Assembly: GCF_001718315.1 (NCBI RefSeq) | Contig: NZ_CP013363.1 | Location: 434,001-498,000 of the forward strand | Length of the DNA: 64,000 nucleotides | DNA from: Burkholderia diffusa | GTDB taxonomy: Bacteria > Pseudomonadota > Gammaproteobacteria > Burkholderiales > Burkholderiaceae | Direction: 5' to 3' | Shown: positions 36,998-47,614 of the stretch, one piece after another | Position numbering within the stretch: position 1 is the first letter of the stretch | How the letters are laid out: each line of letters opens with the position of its first letter | Made by a program: the position numbers and the translations under genes | The notes under the pieces: model-generated | Told to the model about the DNA's origin: nothing | The model's database searches: none | Seen by the model: the letters and a program-made list of their open reading frames with translations, nothing else

Positions 36998-38572
36998 TCA
37001 ATGCGCGTCCGGCGGCGGCGCGTTCAGGGTGATGGGACGGGAAAACGCGACGGCAAGCAGCGCGACCACGAAGCACAGCGACAGCGCGTAGTACGCATCC
37101 GCGTAGGTGAGCGTCAGCGCTTCGCGATAGATCAGGCGGTGGAGGTTGGCGAGGCCGGCCTGCGCGGTATCCAGCGTGTTGCCGGCCACCGAGGTCCAGT
37201 ACGCGGCCTGGCGGTCGAGCAGCGACGCGACCCGCGGCTCGCCGGCGCTCACGTGTTCGTTCAGGCGCAGGTAGTGGAAGTTCAGCCGGTCGTTGAGCAT
37301 CGTCGCGCTCACCGCGATGCCGATCGCGCCGCCGAGGTTGCGCATCAGGTTGAACAGGCCGCTCGCCGACTTCAGCCGCGACTGAGGCAGCGAGCCCAGT
37401 GCCATCGTGACGATCGGCGGCACGCTGAACTGCTGGCCGATGCCGCGCAGCGCCTGCGGCAGCAGCAGTTCGCGCCAGCCCCATTCGTGCGTGATCGGCG
37501 TGTACAGGTAGCAGCCGAGGCCGAAGCAGACGAGCCCGAATACGAGCAGCGCGCGCATGCTGACGTAGCGCGCGGCGAACGCATACGCGCAGAGCGCGAG
37601 CAGCTGGAACGCGCCGACCGACAGCAGCGCGATGCCGATCTGCAGCGAGCTGAACGCACGCACCTGCGCGAGGAACAGCGGTGTCAGGAACACCGTCACG
37701 AAGATCCCGATGCCCGTCACGAACGACAGCAGGCTGCCGATCCCGAAATTGCGCACCGCGAGCGCGCGCAGGTCGACGATCGGGTCTTTCGCGGTCAGCG
37801 CATGCACGATGAACAGGAAGCCGCAGATGCCGGAGATCCACGCACAGATGATGATCGCGTCGTCGCTGAACCAGTTCTTGCGCGGGCCTTCCTCCAGTAC
37901 GTATTCGAGGCAGCCGAGGAAGCCCGACATCAGCGCGATGCCGAGATAGTCGCCGCGTTTGACGAGGCTCAGGTCCGGTTCGTCGATGTGCACGTAGCGC
38001 GGCACCAGCGCGGCTACCACGATGCCCGGCACGAGGTTCAGGTAGAACAACCAGTGCCACGACCATTGGTCGGTGATCCAGCCGCCGATCACCGGCCCGA
38101 TAGCCGGCGCGAGCGACGCGAGCGCGCCGATCGTCGTCGACGCGATCAGCCGTTGCTTGCCCGGAAACAGCACGAATGCGGTCGTGAACACGGTCGGGAT
38201 CATCGCGGCGCCGAGCGCGCCCTGCAGGCCGCGGAACAGGATCATCGAATTGATGTCCCACGCGAGCCCGCACAGCATGCTGGTGATCGTGAAGCCGACG
38301 GCCGACGCGACGAACAGCCAGCGCGTCGACATCACCTTCGACAGCCAGCCCGACATCGGGATCACGATGATCTCGGCGATCAGGTAGGCCGTCTGCACCC
38401 AGGACAACTCGTCCTGGCTAGCGGACAGGCCGCCGCCGATGTCGCGCAGCGACGACGCGACGATCTGGATGTCGAGCGTCGCCATGAAGAAGCCTACGCA
38501 CATCAGCGCGAACGCGAAGACGCGCTGCTTCGTCGGTTGCGACGCGGGGTCGCCGGAAAACGCGGTGGTCAT
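36998..38572 (-). CDS. DHA2-family (EmrB/QacA-type) MFS multidrug pump
   Basis: A 524-residue inner-membrane antiporter with about 14 membrane segments, as in the DHA2 family. The family motif ALCVGFFMATLDIQIV occurs as FALMCVGFFMATLDIQIVAS at the start of TM1, and LSWVQTAYLIAEIIVIPMSG and FRGLQGALGAAMIP follow. In Emr-type systems the MFS pump works with a HlyD adaptor and an outer-membrane factor, both of which flank it here in the same operon. Substrate unknown. It begins 13 bases after the adaptor gene. Confidence 0.9.
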   Translation of the reverse strand: MTTAFSGDPASQPTKQRVFAFALMCVGFFMATLDIQIVASSLRDIGGGLSASQDELSWVQTAYLIAEIIVIPMSGWLSKVMSTRWLFVASAVGFTITSMLCGLAWDINSMILFRGLQGALGAAMIPTVFTTAFVLFPGKQRLIASTTIGALASLAPAIGPVIGGWITDQWSWHWLFYLNLVPGIVVAALVPRYVHIDEPDLSLVKRGDYLGIALMSGFLGCLEYVLEEGPRKNWFSDDAIIICAWISGICGFLFIVHALTAKDPIVDLRALAVRNFGIGSLLSFVTGIGIFVTVFLTPLFLAQVRAFSSLQIGIALLSVGAFQLLALCAYAFAARYVSMRALLVFGLVCFGLGCYLYTPITHEWGWRELLLPQALRGIGQQFSVPPIVTMALGSLPQSRLKSASGLFNLMRNLGGAIGIAVSATMLNDRLNFHYLRLNEHVSAGEPRVASLLDRQAAYWTSVAGNTLDTAQAGLANLHRLIYREALTLTYADAYYALSLCFVVALLAVAFSRPITLNAPPPDAH

Positions 38573-38585
38573 CGCAGGCTCCCGT

Positions 38586-39677
38586 TCAGTTCGCGTGGTC
38601 GGTATGCACGGTCACGACCGCGGAGAGACCCGGGCGCAGCACCTGCTCGATGCCCGGCTGCGGATCGAGATGCACGCGCACCGGCACGCGCTGGACGATC
38701 TTCGTGAAGTTGCCGGTTGCGTTCTCGGGCGGCAGCACGCTGAAGGTCGCACCGGTCGCGGGCGCCAGGCTGTCGACGCGGCCGTGCAGGCGCGCGTTCG
38801 ACGCGTCGAGCGCGACGTCGACGCGATCGCCCGCGCGCATCTTGCGCAGCTGGTCTTCCTTGAAGTTCGCGTCGATCCACAGCCCGGACACGGGCACCAC
38901 CGTCAGCAGCGGCACGCCGACGTTCGCGAGCATCCCGACGCGGCCCGTGCGGTTGCCGACGTAACCGTCGACCGGCGAGCGGATCGTCGTGTACTCGACG
39001 TTGAGCGCCGCGACGCGTTGCGCGGCGAGTGCCGTGTTCACCCGGGCGCGCGCGTCGGCGAGCTGCGCGCCGAGCACGTCGAGCTGCCGCTTCGATGCGA
39101 GCAGCGCGGCGTCGCTGCGTGCGACGGCCGCATCGGCCTTCGAATAATCGGCGTCCGCGCGTTCGGCGATCTGGTTCGATACCGCATCGGATTTCACCAG
39201 CTCGCGGTAGCGCACGCGGTCGGACGACGCGCGCGTGAGCTCGGCCGACGATGCATTCCTGTCCGCGGCATGCTGACCGATCACCGCGTATTGGAGTTGC
39301 TGCTTCGCTGCGAGTTCGGCCACTGCGGCGCGCGCGCTGTCGACTTCGGCGCTCGCCTGTGCGAGCTTCGCATCGTAGTCGCGCGCATCGAGCTGCACGA
39401 GCACGTCGCCGGCCTTCACGCGCTGGTTGTCGGTCACGAGAATCCTGTCGACGAAGCCGTTCACCTTCGGCGCGAGCACCGTGACGTCGCCGCCGACATA
39501 TGCATCGTCGGTGCTTTCCTGGAAGCGCAGCACGAGCAGCCAGTCGAGCGCCGCGGCCGCGACCACGACGACGACGGCGGCCACCGCGATCCGCATCCAG
39601 GGCACGCGGCGTTGCTGCGCCGCCGGCCGGTCTGTCGTGGCTGCCTCACGCGAGGCAGCGGTTTGGGTCGTTTCCAT
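38586..39677 (-). CDS. HlyD/EmrA-type membrane-fusion adaptor
   Basis: Periplasmic adaptor linking the DHA2 pump to the outer-membrane channel; 363 residues. One N-terminal membrane span (WMRIAVAAVVVVVAAAALDWLL), a lipoyl/barrel-sandwich part (STDDAYVGGDVTVLAPKVNG), a coiled-coil hairpin (about 100-210), and beta-barrel segments (IRSPVDGYVGNRTGRVGMLA; LWIDANFKEDQLRKMRAGDR). The ATG at 39675-39677 has AGGTGATT upstream; a longer frame from 39743 includes the putative MarR operator inside the gene and is unlikely. Confidence 0.88.
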   Translation of the reverse strand: METTQTAASREAATTDRPAAQQRRVPWMRIAVAAVVVVVAAAALDWLLVLRFQESTDDAYVGGDVTVLAPKVNGFVDRILVTDNQRVKAGDVLVQLDARDYDAKLAQASAEVDSARAAVAELAAKQQLQYAVIGQHAADRNASSAELTRASSDRVRYRELVKSDAVSNQIAERADADYSKADAAVARSDAALLASKRQLDVLGAQLADARARVNTALAAQRVAALNVEYTTIRSPVDGYVGNRTGRVGMLANVGVPLLTVVPVSGLWIDANFKEDQLRKMRAGDRVDVALDASNARLHGRVDSLAPATGATFSVLPPENATGNFTKIVQRVPVRVHLDPQPGIEQVLRPGLSAVVTVHTDHAN

Positions 39678-39687
39678 CGAATCACCT

Positions 39688-39703
39688 ATGTATATGCACT
39701 TAT
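39688..39703. promoter_or_regulatory. MarR-type operator copy 1, before the adaptor gene
   Basis: TATGTATATGCACTTA, 11 bases before the adaptor ATG, belongs to a set of three near-identical elements (see 40201-40220 and 41315-41334) with core TATG(C/T)ATATGCAC. It would block the adaptor-pump-channel genes independently of marR. Confidence 0.5.
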
Positions 39704-39775
39704 TGACGCGACCGACGACGCGTCGTCGATCGGGGAAAGGCACGTTTGCTAGTCCGCTATTGGCGGGAACAGGTC

Positions 39776-40213
39776 CTAACGTTCCGGAAGGTTGTCAGTA
39801 ATCCGGAACAATTCGTCTCTGAGGCGGGCGGCCTGCACCGACCCGAACCGCCGCTCGAACGCTTCCTGCGCGGCTAGCCAGTGCACATGCGCGTCGGCGA
39901 TCTTCGTTTCGCCCTCCACGGTCAGCGCGAACGTCTGGTGGCGGCAACGCGGCTCGATCCGGCCCGCAACCAGCGCCGCGCCGACCAGCGGCTTGAGCGT
40001 GCGCAACAGCGCGGTGCGCTCGATCACCAGCACCGCGGACAGCGTCGCCATCGTCAGGCCCGGACGCTCCTGCAACAGCGCGAGGATGCTGTACTGCGAC
40101 GGCGTGACGCCCGCCCGCGACAGATAGCGCTCGTAGAACTGCGAGATCCGCCGTGCGGCTTGCCGGACCGCGAAACAATCGTCATCGGTAAGCGTGGTCT
40201 TGTGCATGTGCAC
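39776..40213 (-). CDS. MarR-family regulator of the efflux operon
   Basis: A 145-residue winged-helix regulator: FAVRQAARRISQFYERYLSR, then GVTPSQYSILALLQERPGLT and the recognition region MATLSAVLVIERTALLRTLK, then wing and dimer helices. The GTG at 40213 is the long start; a second in-frame GTG lies at 40207. No Shine-Dalgarno is seen and the start codons overlap the putative operator, so initiation may be leaderless or start elsewhere. It is first in the efflux operon. A closely similar MarR (LRQAARFVTQLYERHLAPVG) is encoded at 41345-41773. Confidence 0.85.
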   Translation of the reverse strand: MHMHKTTLTDDDCFAVRQAARRISQFYERYLSRAGVTPSQYSILALLQERPGLTMATLSAVLVIERTALLRTLKPLVGAALVAGRIEPRCRHQTFALTVEGETKIADAHVHWLAAQEAFERRFGSVQAARLRDELFRITDNLPER

Positions 40214-40220
40214 ATGTTAG
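40201..40220. promoter_or_regulatory. MarR-type operator copy 2, at the marR start
   Basis: TGTGCATGTGCACATGTTAG contains the perfect 12-base palindrome CATGTGCACATG (40205-40216) that covers the marR start codon. It lines up with the elements at 39688 and 41315. Autorepression is the simplest reading. Confidence 0.5.
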
Positions 40221-40314
40221 GTGGCGGAGCGGCCGGGAGCGAGGGGCAGGACGGGATCAGATTGGTGCCGTGGCTGTACCAATCGACGAGGCAACGGCGC
40301 GTTTTCGCGCTGGA

Positions 40315-41235
40315 TCACGCAGCGGCCGGAACAATCCCGCCTTCGCGGTCGGCGTATGCGGCCGTGTAGTCGATGAACGCCTTGACCTTCGCCGGCAGTA
40401 GCGCGCGGTTCGCGTAAGCGAGCTTGATCTCCACGAACGCGTCGACGAGGTCGGCGCCGTCGAGCAACTGCACGAGCGCGCCCGACGCGAGCTCGGCTTC
40501 GACGAGCGTCCTCGGCACGACACCGATGCCGAAGTCGTGCATCACCATTTCGCGGTTGAAGACGGGGCTGTTCGACGAGATGTCGAAGGTCAACGGCACG
40601 GTCAGTGTGTCGCCGTCGACGCGGAACGACAGCGCGGGCCGGCGCAGCGACGGCGACATAGGCACGAACGGATGACCGGCGAGGTCGGCCGGCGTTTCGG
40701 GACGCGGATGCGCGCGCAAATACGCGGGCGTCGCGACGATCACCACCGGAATGCGTTCGATCAGCCGCACGACGGTCGTCTCGCTCGTCAGCATGTACGG
40801 CACGATGATGCCGATGTCGTAGCCTTCGCCGACGAGGTCGACCGGGCGCTCGGTCAGCGTGACGTCGAGGCGCACCTTCGGATACGCGGCCTTGAATCCG
40901 GCGATCAGCGGCACCAGCCGGTTCAGCGCGGCCGTCGTGTGCGCGACGAGGCGCAGCAGCCCCTCGGGCTCGCGCGTGTGCGACTGCGCCTGCGCTTCAA
41001 GCGAGTCGAGTTCGTCGAGCACGGCCGTGCAGCGCTCGTAGATGCGCTCGGCGGTTTCGGTCAGCGAGACCTGGCGCGTGGTCCGGTGCAGCAGGCGACT
41101 GCCGAAGCGCGCCTCCAGATCCGCGACCGCCCGCGACACGACCGGCCGCGCGAGGCCGTGCATGTCGGCGGCGCGCGTGAAGCTGCGCATTTCCACCACC
41201 GACCGGAAGATCCGCAGCTTGTCGATGTAGTCCAT
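40315..41235 (-). CDS. LysR-type transcriptional regulator
   Basis: A 306-residue LysR protein of the CrgA/AaeR-like type. N-terminal winged HTH: MDYIDKLRIFRSVVEMRSFT, then RAADMHGLARPVVSRAVADL, followed by LHRTTRQVSLTETAERIYER, typical for this subgroup. The effector domain has the IGIIVPYM and VVIVATPAYLRAHPRPETPA segments. The start has GAGGAGACGGAC upstream. It is divergent from the second marR with about 110 bases between, and the shared MarR-type operator lies in that gap. Targets unknown. Confidence 0.85.
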   Translation of the reverse strand: MDYIDKLRIFRSVVEMRSFTRAADMHGLARPVVSRAVADLEARFGSRLLHRTTRQVSLTETAERIYERCTAVLDELDSLEAQAQSHTREPEGLLRLVAHTTAALNRLVPLIAGFKAAYPKVRLDVTLTERPVDLVGEGYDIGIIVPYMLTSETTVVRLIERIPVVIVATPAYLRAHPRPETPADLAGHPFVPMSPSLRRPALSFRVDGDTLTVPLTFDISSNSPVFNREMVMHDFGIGVVPRTLVEAELASGALVQLLDGADLVDAFVEIKLAYANRALLPAKVKAFIDYTAAYADREGGIVPAAA

Positions 41236-41314
41236 GTCCGTCTCCTCGGGGCGATGGCGGGGCGCCTGATGCACGCGGCCGCCCGGCCATGTTACGGCGG
41301 AGTGTACATTGACT

Positions 41315-41334
41315 TTATGCATATGCACATATAA
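41315..41334. promoter_or_regulatory. MarR-type operator copy 3, between LysR and second marR
   Basis: TTATGCATATGCACATATAA, 11 bases before the ATG of the second MarR gene, includes the perfect palindrome GCATATGC (41319-41326) and lines up with the elements at 39688 and 40201. It could control both the LysR gene and the second marR. Confidence 0.5.
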
Positions 41335-41344
41335 ATTGCCGGTC

Positions 41345-41773
41345 ATGAACGATATCCAGATAGCCCAGGCCTGCAATTGCCTCGCGCTGCGGCAGGCAGC
41401 GCGTTTCGTCACGCAACTTTACGAGCGGCATCTGGCCCCGGTCGGTGTCACGCCCGCGCAGTTCTCGATCATGGCGAACCTGTCGCACCGGCCCGGCCTG
41501 CTGATGAGCGAACTCGCCGACACGCTGGTGATGGATCGCACGACGCTGTTGCGCGCGCTGAAGCCGCTGCAGCGCGACGGGTTCGTCGCCGCGACCGCGT
41601 CCGAGCATGACGCGCGTGCCCATGCGCTCAGCCTGACGAAGCTCGGCGAGCGCACCTACGCGCAGGCAAAAGTCGCGTGGCAGGCCGCGCAGGACGAGTT
41701 CGAGACGCAATTCGGCCGCGGCCGCGCCAAGGCGCTGCGCGATGAGCTGTTCAGCCTGACGGCGCAGCGATAG
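41345..41773 (+). CDS. Second MarR-family regulator
   Basis: A 142-residue winged-helix regulator, paralogous to the MarR at 39776-40213: CLALRQAARFVTQLYERHLA, then PVGVTPAQFSIMANLSHRPG and LLMSELADTLVMDRTTLLRA. It carries several Cys near the N-terminus (ACNCL) which could be redox sensing, an inference only. It is followed 67 bases downstream in the same direction by the aconitase X genes, which it may control. Confidence 0.86.
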   Translation: MNDIQIAQACNCLALRQAARFVTQLYERHLAPVGVTPAQFSIMANLSHRPGLLMSELADTLVMDRTTLLRALKPLQRDGFVAATASEHDARAHALSLTKLGERTYAQAKVAWQAAQDEFETQFGRGRAKALRDELFSLTAQR

Positions 41774-41840
41774 GCAACGCGCGCGGTAGTATTGCAAAAG
41801 CGATCCGGATCCACCGGACGAGACACGAGGAGCACCCTCC

Positions 41841-43088
41841 ATGCTGCAGTTGAGCGAGCGCGACGACGCGATGTTGCGCGGCGCATTCGGCGACGGCGTC
41901 GCGCGCGCGATGCGGATCGTCGCGCGCACGGCCGAAGTCATGTCGGCGCCCCACCTGATCGACATCACGTCCGCGCACATCGACGGCTGTCTTTACCACG
42001 GCCAGACGAGCCTCGACTTCGTCGAATATTTCGTCGACACCGGCGCGCGGGTTGCCGTGCCGACCACGCTGAACGTCGGGTCGCTCGACCTGATCCATCC
42101 CGAGCTGTATCACGGCGATCGCACGATCCAGCGCGACGCGCAGCGTCTGATGGACGCGCACCTGCAGCTCGGCTGCGAGTCGAGCTTCACGTGCGCGCCA
42201 TATCAGCTGAAGAATCGTCCGCGCCTGGGCGAGCAGATCGCATGGGCCGAATCCAATGCGATCGTGTTCGCCAACTCGGTGCTCGGCGCGCGCACGAGCC
42301 GCTACGGCGATTTTCTCGATCTGGCCGCCGCGATCACCGGACGCGCGCCGTATGCGGGGCTGCACGTCGAATCGAATCGCGCGGCGCGGATCGTGTTCAA
42401 CGCGCCGGCCTTCGGCAGCCGGCCGTCGCGCGACATCTATTTCGCGGCGCTCGGATTGCTGATTGGCCGGATCGCCGGCGCGACGGTGCCGGCGATCGTC
42501 GGGCTGCCGGCGGACACCACCGAAGACGAACTGAAGGCGCTCGGCGCGGCCGCCGCATCGAGCGGGGCCGTCGCGCTGTTCCATGCGGTGGGCGTCACAC
42601 CCGAGGCGCCGACGCTCGACGCCGCGTTGCACGGGCAGGCGGCGCAGCGAACGGTCGACGTCGCGATGGCGGATCTCGACGAGATCCGCCGCACGCTGAA
42701 CCACGGTGCGGCCGGCGATGCGCTCGTCGCGGTCGCGCTCGGCACGCCGCATTTCTCGCTGGCCGAATTCCGCACGCTCGACGCACTGCTCGATCAGTTC
42801 GACGGCAAGCCGAAGTGCGATTTCTACGTGAACACGAGCCGCTTCATCCTGTGGGAACTGGGTGAGCTCGGGCTTGCCCGCAAGTTCGGCGCGCGCGGCA
42901 TCCAGATCGTCGTCGACACCTGCACGTACATCACGCCGGTGATGAAACAGCTGTCGGGCCTGGTGATGACGAATTCGGGGAAGTGGGCATCGTACGCGCC
43001 GGCGAACATCGGCGTCACGGTGGCGTACGGCAGCATGCGCGAGTGCGTGCGTTCCGCGTTCGAAGGAAAGGTGCGATTCGATGACTGA
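41841..43088 (+). CDS. Aconitase X large (catalytic) subunit
   Basis: A 415-residue AcnX (formerly DUF521) catalytic subunit. Bacterial two-subunit AcnX proteins characterised so far dehydrate cis-3-hydroxy-L-proline. Family features seen: ITSAHIDGCLYHGQTSLDFV, the block VPTTLNVGSLDLIHPELYHG, and candidate iron-sulfur Cys in LGCESSFTCAPY, KPKCDFYVNTSR and VVDTCTYITPVM. Its 3-prime end overlaps the small-subunit gene by eight bases, so the two are translated together. No proline racemase or ketimine reductase gene lies nearby to confirm the substrate. Confidence 0.85.
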   Translation: MLQLSERDDAMLRGAFGDGVARAMRIVARTAEVMSAPHLIDITSAHIDGCLYHGQTSLDFVEYFVDTGARVAVPTTLNVGSLDLIHPELYHGDRTIQRDAQRLMDAHLQLGCESSFTCAPYQLKNRPRLGEQIAWAESNAIVFANSVLGARTSRYGDFLDLAAAITGRAPYAGLHVESNRAARIVFNAPAFGSRPSRDIYFAALGLLIGRIAGATVPAIVGLPADTTEDELKALGAAAASSGAVALFHAVGVTPEAPTLDAALHGQAAQRTVDVAMADLDEIRRTLNHGAAGDALVAVALGTPHFSLAEFRTLDALLDQFDGKPKCDFYVNTSRFILWELGELGLARKFGARGIQIVVDTCTYITPVMKQLSGLVMTNSGKWASYAPANIGVTVAYGSMRECVRSAFEGKVRFDD

Positions 43089-43530
43089 AGCAATGGCTCG
43101 AAAACTGACGGGCGACACGCTCGTGCCGGGCAGCGCATGCGCGACGACGATCGTGCTCGACAAGCCGCTCAGCTTCTGGGGCGGCTACGATTCGGGCGCG
43201 GGGCGGATCGTCGACCGCGCGCATCCGCAGGCGGGCGCCAGCCTGGCCGGCCGGATCATGGTGATGCCGCACGCGAAAGGCTCGAGTTCGAGCAGCAGTG
43301 TGCTCGCGGAAGTCGTGCGCAACGGCACGGGGCCGGTCGGAATCGTGCTGAAGGAGCGCGACCTGATCATCTCGATCGGCGCGATCGTCGCCGCCGAGCT
43401 GTATGCGATCGCGGTGCCGGTGGTGTGCGTGAACGATCAGGTATACGACGCGATCGTCGCCGCGACGGGCGACGTGCGGATAGACGCACGCGACGGTGAC
43501 GGCGGCGCGCGGATCCACATCGGCGGCTGA
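43081..43530 (+). CDS. Aconitase X small subunit (swivel domain)
   Basis: A 149-residue DUF126 swivel domain, the second half of aconitase X. It has the family motif MVMPHAKGSSSSSSVLAEVV, with the Ser run that contacts substrate, preceded by LSFWGGYDSGAGRIVDRAHP, and ends AAELYAIAVPVVCVND. The ATG at 43081 lies inside the end of the large-subunit gene. Together the two subunits rebuild the full aconitase-like fold. Confidence 0.85.
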   Translation: MTEAMARKLTGDTLVPGSACATTIVLDKPLSFWGGYDSGAGRIVDRAHPQAGASLAGRIMVMPHAKGSSSSSSVLAEVVRNGTGPVGIVLKERDLIISIGAIVAAELYAIAVPVVCVNDQVYDAIVAATGDVRIDARDGDGGARIHIGG

Positions 43531-43754
43531 CGCGTCACGCGCTCGCCGGCCCGGATGAAGCGGGTGTGCGACGCATCTTCCCGCACGAGCGCAGCGCGTT
43601 TCGTGTCGGCCGATTGTGCGGGCCGCCGGGCTCGGCACCACGCAATCGGGCTGAACGCGCAACGCAGGATCGTGCCGGGCACAAAGCAGCCGATCGCCGT
43701 TCGACCGGACGATGCAATACGGGCCACGCACGTCGTGCCGCCCGCGTTCCGCGA

Positions 43755-44810
43755 TTAGTCGTGCGTCGTTCCGGCTGCCGCCTCCCGGTAGGCGCTCGGC
43801 GTCTGCCCGGCCCAGCGCCGGAATGCGCGCGTGAAATTCGCCGGGTCGGTGAACTGCAACCGCTCGGCGATCGTCTTCAGGTCGAGGTCGGATGCCGACA
43901 GCAACTGCTTCGCATCGCGAAACCGCGCTTCGTCGAGCAGTTGACGGTAGCTCGACCCGGCTTCCTCGAGCCGGCGCCGCAACGTGCGCGTCGACACGAG
44001 CAGCGCGTCGGCGAGCGCCTCCGGACTCGAATAGTTGCCGGCCGTCCGCGCCAGTTCCGCGCGCACGCGCTCGACGAGATCGCCTTCATCCTGGCGCACC
44101 TGCGCATACTCGCGCTCGACCTGCACGAGCGCTTGCCGGTGCGCGACTTCGTCGGCGAGCGGCAGCGGCCAGTCGAGCACGTCGCGCGCGATCCACAGCG
44201 CATTCGCCGCGCAGCCGAATTCGACCGGCGGCAACTGGTCGCGATAGCGCGCGAAGTAATCGGGCTCGGGCCATGTGAAGCGCAGCGCGATCGGCGGCGA
44301 CGCGCGCCCGGACCACTGCGAGATGTTCTGCGCGAGCCCCGTCAGCACGAACTCGAACATCACGTGATGCTGCAGCACGGGGCTCGCCTGTACGCCCTGC
44401 AGTTCGAGCGTCGCGCCATCTTCGTCTTCCGCATAGGTCAGCCGATACTGGCGGTTGCGCATGCGGAAGTAGCGCTGCGTGACGACCAGTGCTTCGCGGA
44501 TGTCCCGCGCGGTCAGCGTCGCATAACCGAGGAAGCCATGCACGGTCGGCTTCAGCAGCAGCCCGAACGCGAGCCCGATGCCCGGATCGCCGCCGATCTC
44601 GATCGCGTTGAGCACGAGCCGGCCCCATTGCGACGGCGCGACGCGCGCGTCCGGTTCGGCCAACACGGCATCGCGCAGCCCGGTGCCCGCGCGCACGGAG
44701 GCCGGATCGACGCCGCGCGCGGCCAGCGCCTGCAGCAGCAGGCGCGTATAGGCGACCGGAATCGTCGGCCGGCGTAGCCCGAGGTGGTCCTTGCGTGACG
44801 GGGAAGTCAT
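43755..44810 (-). CDS. AraC-family transcriptional regulator
   Basis: A 351-residue regulator. An N-terminal ligand domain of the Arabinose_bd type (IPVAYTRLLLQALAARGVDP, through QRYFRMRNRQYRLTYAED) is followed by a C-terminal AraC double HTH (SPEALADALLVSTRTLRRRL, then LKTIAERLQFTDPANFTRAF and RRWAGQTPSAYR). It is of the OruR/ArgR-like subgroup. The ATG at 44808-44810 is chosen; the frame continues upstream without a stop, but that sequence runs under the fadH promoter. It is divergent from fadH with 103 bases between and probably controls it. Confidence 0.86.
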   Translation of the reverse strand: MTSPSRKDHLGLRRPTIPVAYTRLLLQALAARGVDPASVRAGTGLRDAVLAEPDARVAPSQWGRLVLNAIEIGGDPGIGLAFGLLLKPTVHGFLGYATLTARDIREALVVTQRYFRMRNRQYRLTYAEDEDGATLELQGVQASPVLQHHVMFEFVLTGLAQNISQWSGRASPPIALRFTWPEPDYFARYRDQLPPVEFGCAANALWIARDVLDWPLPLADEVAHRQALVQVEREYAQVRQDEGDLVERVRAELARTAGNYSSPEALADALLVSTRTLRRRLEEAGSSYRQLLDEARFRDAKQLLSASDLDLKTIAERLQFTDPANFTRAFRRWAGQTPSAYREAAAGTTHD

Positions 44811-44886
44811 GTCGATTTGGCCGGAAATGACAAGCATTATGGCTGTTTGCCCCCTCACGTTCAAGGCGGTGCGCGGCCTACGATGA

Positions 44887-46947
<2,061 letters not shown>

Positions 46948-47146
46948 CGGGCGTCGTTCCGGGTGGCGAAACGGCGGAGTGCGTCGCGCGGCGGCGGTGT
47001 GCCTGCGCGGCGGCTCGCGACTTTCCGCCTGGTGATTCATTCGACATGCCGCGGTATGCGGACAACCGGGAAGGAATGCGCCGCGTCGCCATGCAACGTG
47101 GCGGCGCGGCACCGGCAGAGCGCCATGCGCCACCGGCCGGCGTAGA

Positions 47147-47551
47147 TCAGGCCGCTTCGGCCCGTTCTTCCTCTTCCGCTTCCAGCATCGCCTTGACGAT
47201 CAGGTAGACGGCCGGCAGGTCGTCGTCGTCGCGACGCCAGTCGACCGGTTCTTCGACATCCGCCGCGACCAGCCGGCTGTCGCGCAGGCGGATGAATGCG
47301 TCGACGACCGTCGGATCGTTGCGGCTCAGAAAGCCGGTATTGGAGAACGCGAGTTCCTCGACGTTCAGCAATGCCTGCCAGCTCATCGTGCGGGCGGCGG
47401 CCGGATGGGTGCGGCGGCGCAGGCCGAGCGCCCGTTGGGCGGGGCCGCCGACGACACGCTGCAGATCGACGACCGCCCGCTGCGCGGCACGCTCGAAGTG
47501 GACGGGGTTGAAGCCGGGTTGCTCGGGATCGAATGCGGATGACTGGAACAT
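47147..47551 (-). CDS. Unknown protein with LexA-type box in its promoter
   Basis: A 134-residue soluble protein of unknown family. It begins MFQSSAFDPEQPGFNPVHFE, has a basic middle (RRRTHPAAARTMSWQ), and ends with an acidic helix (AMLEAEEEERAEAA). No known motif or signal peptide is visible. The start has GAGG at good spacing. The promoter is exceptionally clear: TTGAAA and TATATT spaced by 17 bases with a LexA-type palindrome over the -10, and a second palindrome in the leader. So it is probably damage-inducible, whatever it does. It lies in a 900-base gap between fadH and a LysR gene, alone. Confidence 0.6.
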   Translation of the reverse strand: MFQSSAFDPEQPGFNPVHFERAAQRAVVDLQRVVGGPAQRALGLRRRTHPAAARTMSWQALLNVEELAFSNTGFLSRNDPTVVDAFIRLRDSRLVAADVEEPVDWRRDDDDLPAVYLIVKAMLEAEEEERAEAA

Positions 47552-47572
47552 GGTCGCCTCACAAAAGTCCGT

Positions 47573-47588
47573 CCGTCATGGATGACGG
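47573..47588. promoter_or_regulatory. 16-base palindrome in the leader of the LexA-box gene
   Basis: CCGTCATGGATGACGG has perfect seven-base arms around GG. It lies between the -10 and the ribosome binding site of the gene at 47147-47551. It may be an operator of a second regulator or a leader hairpin. Confidence 0.45.
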
Positions 47589-47614
47589 AATTCGGGTCAA
47601 ATGGTGCAAAAGAA

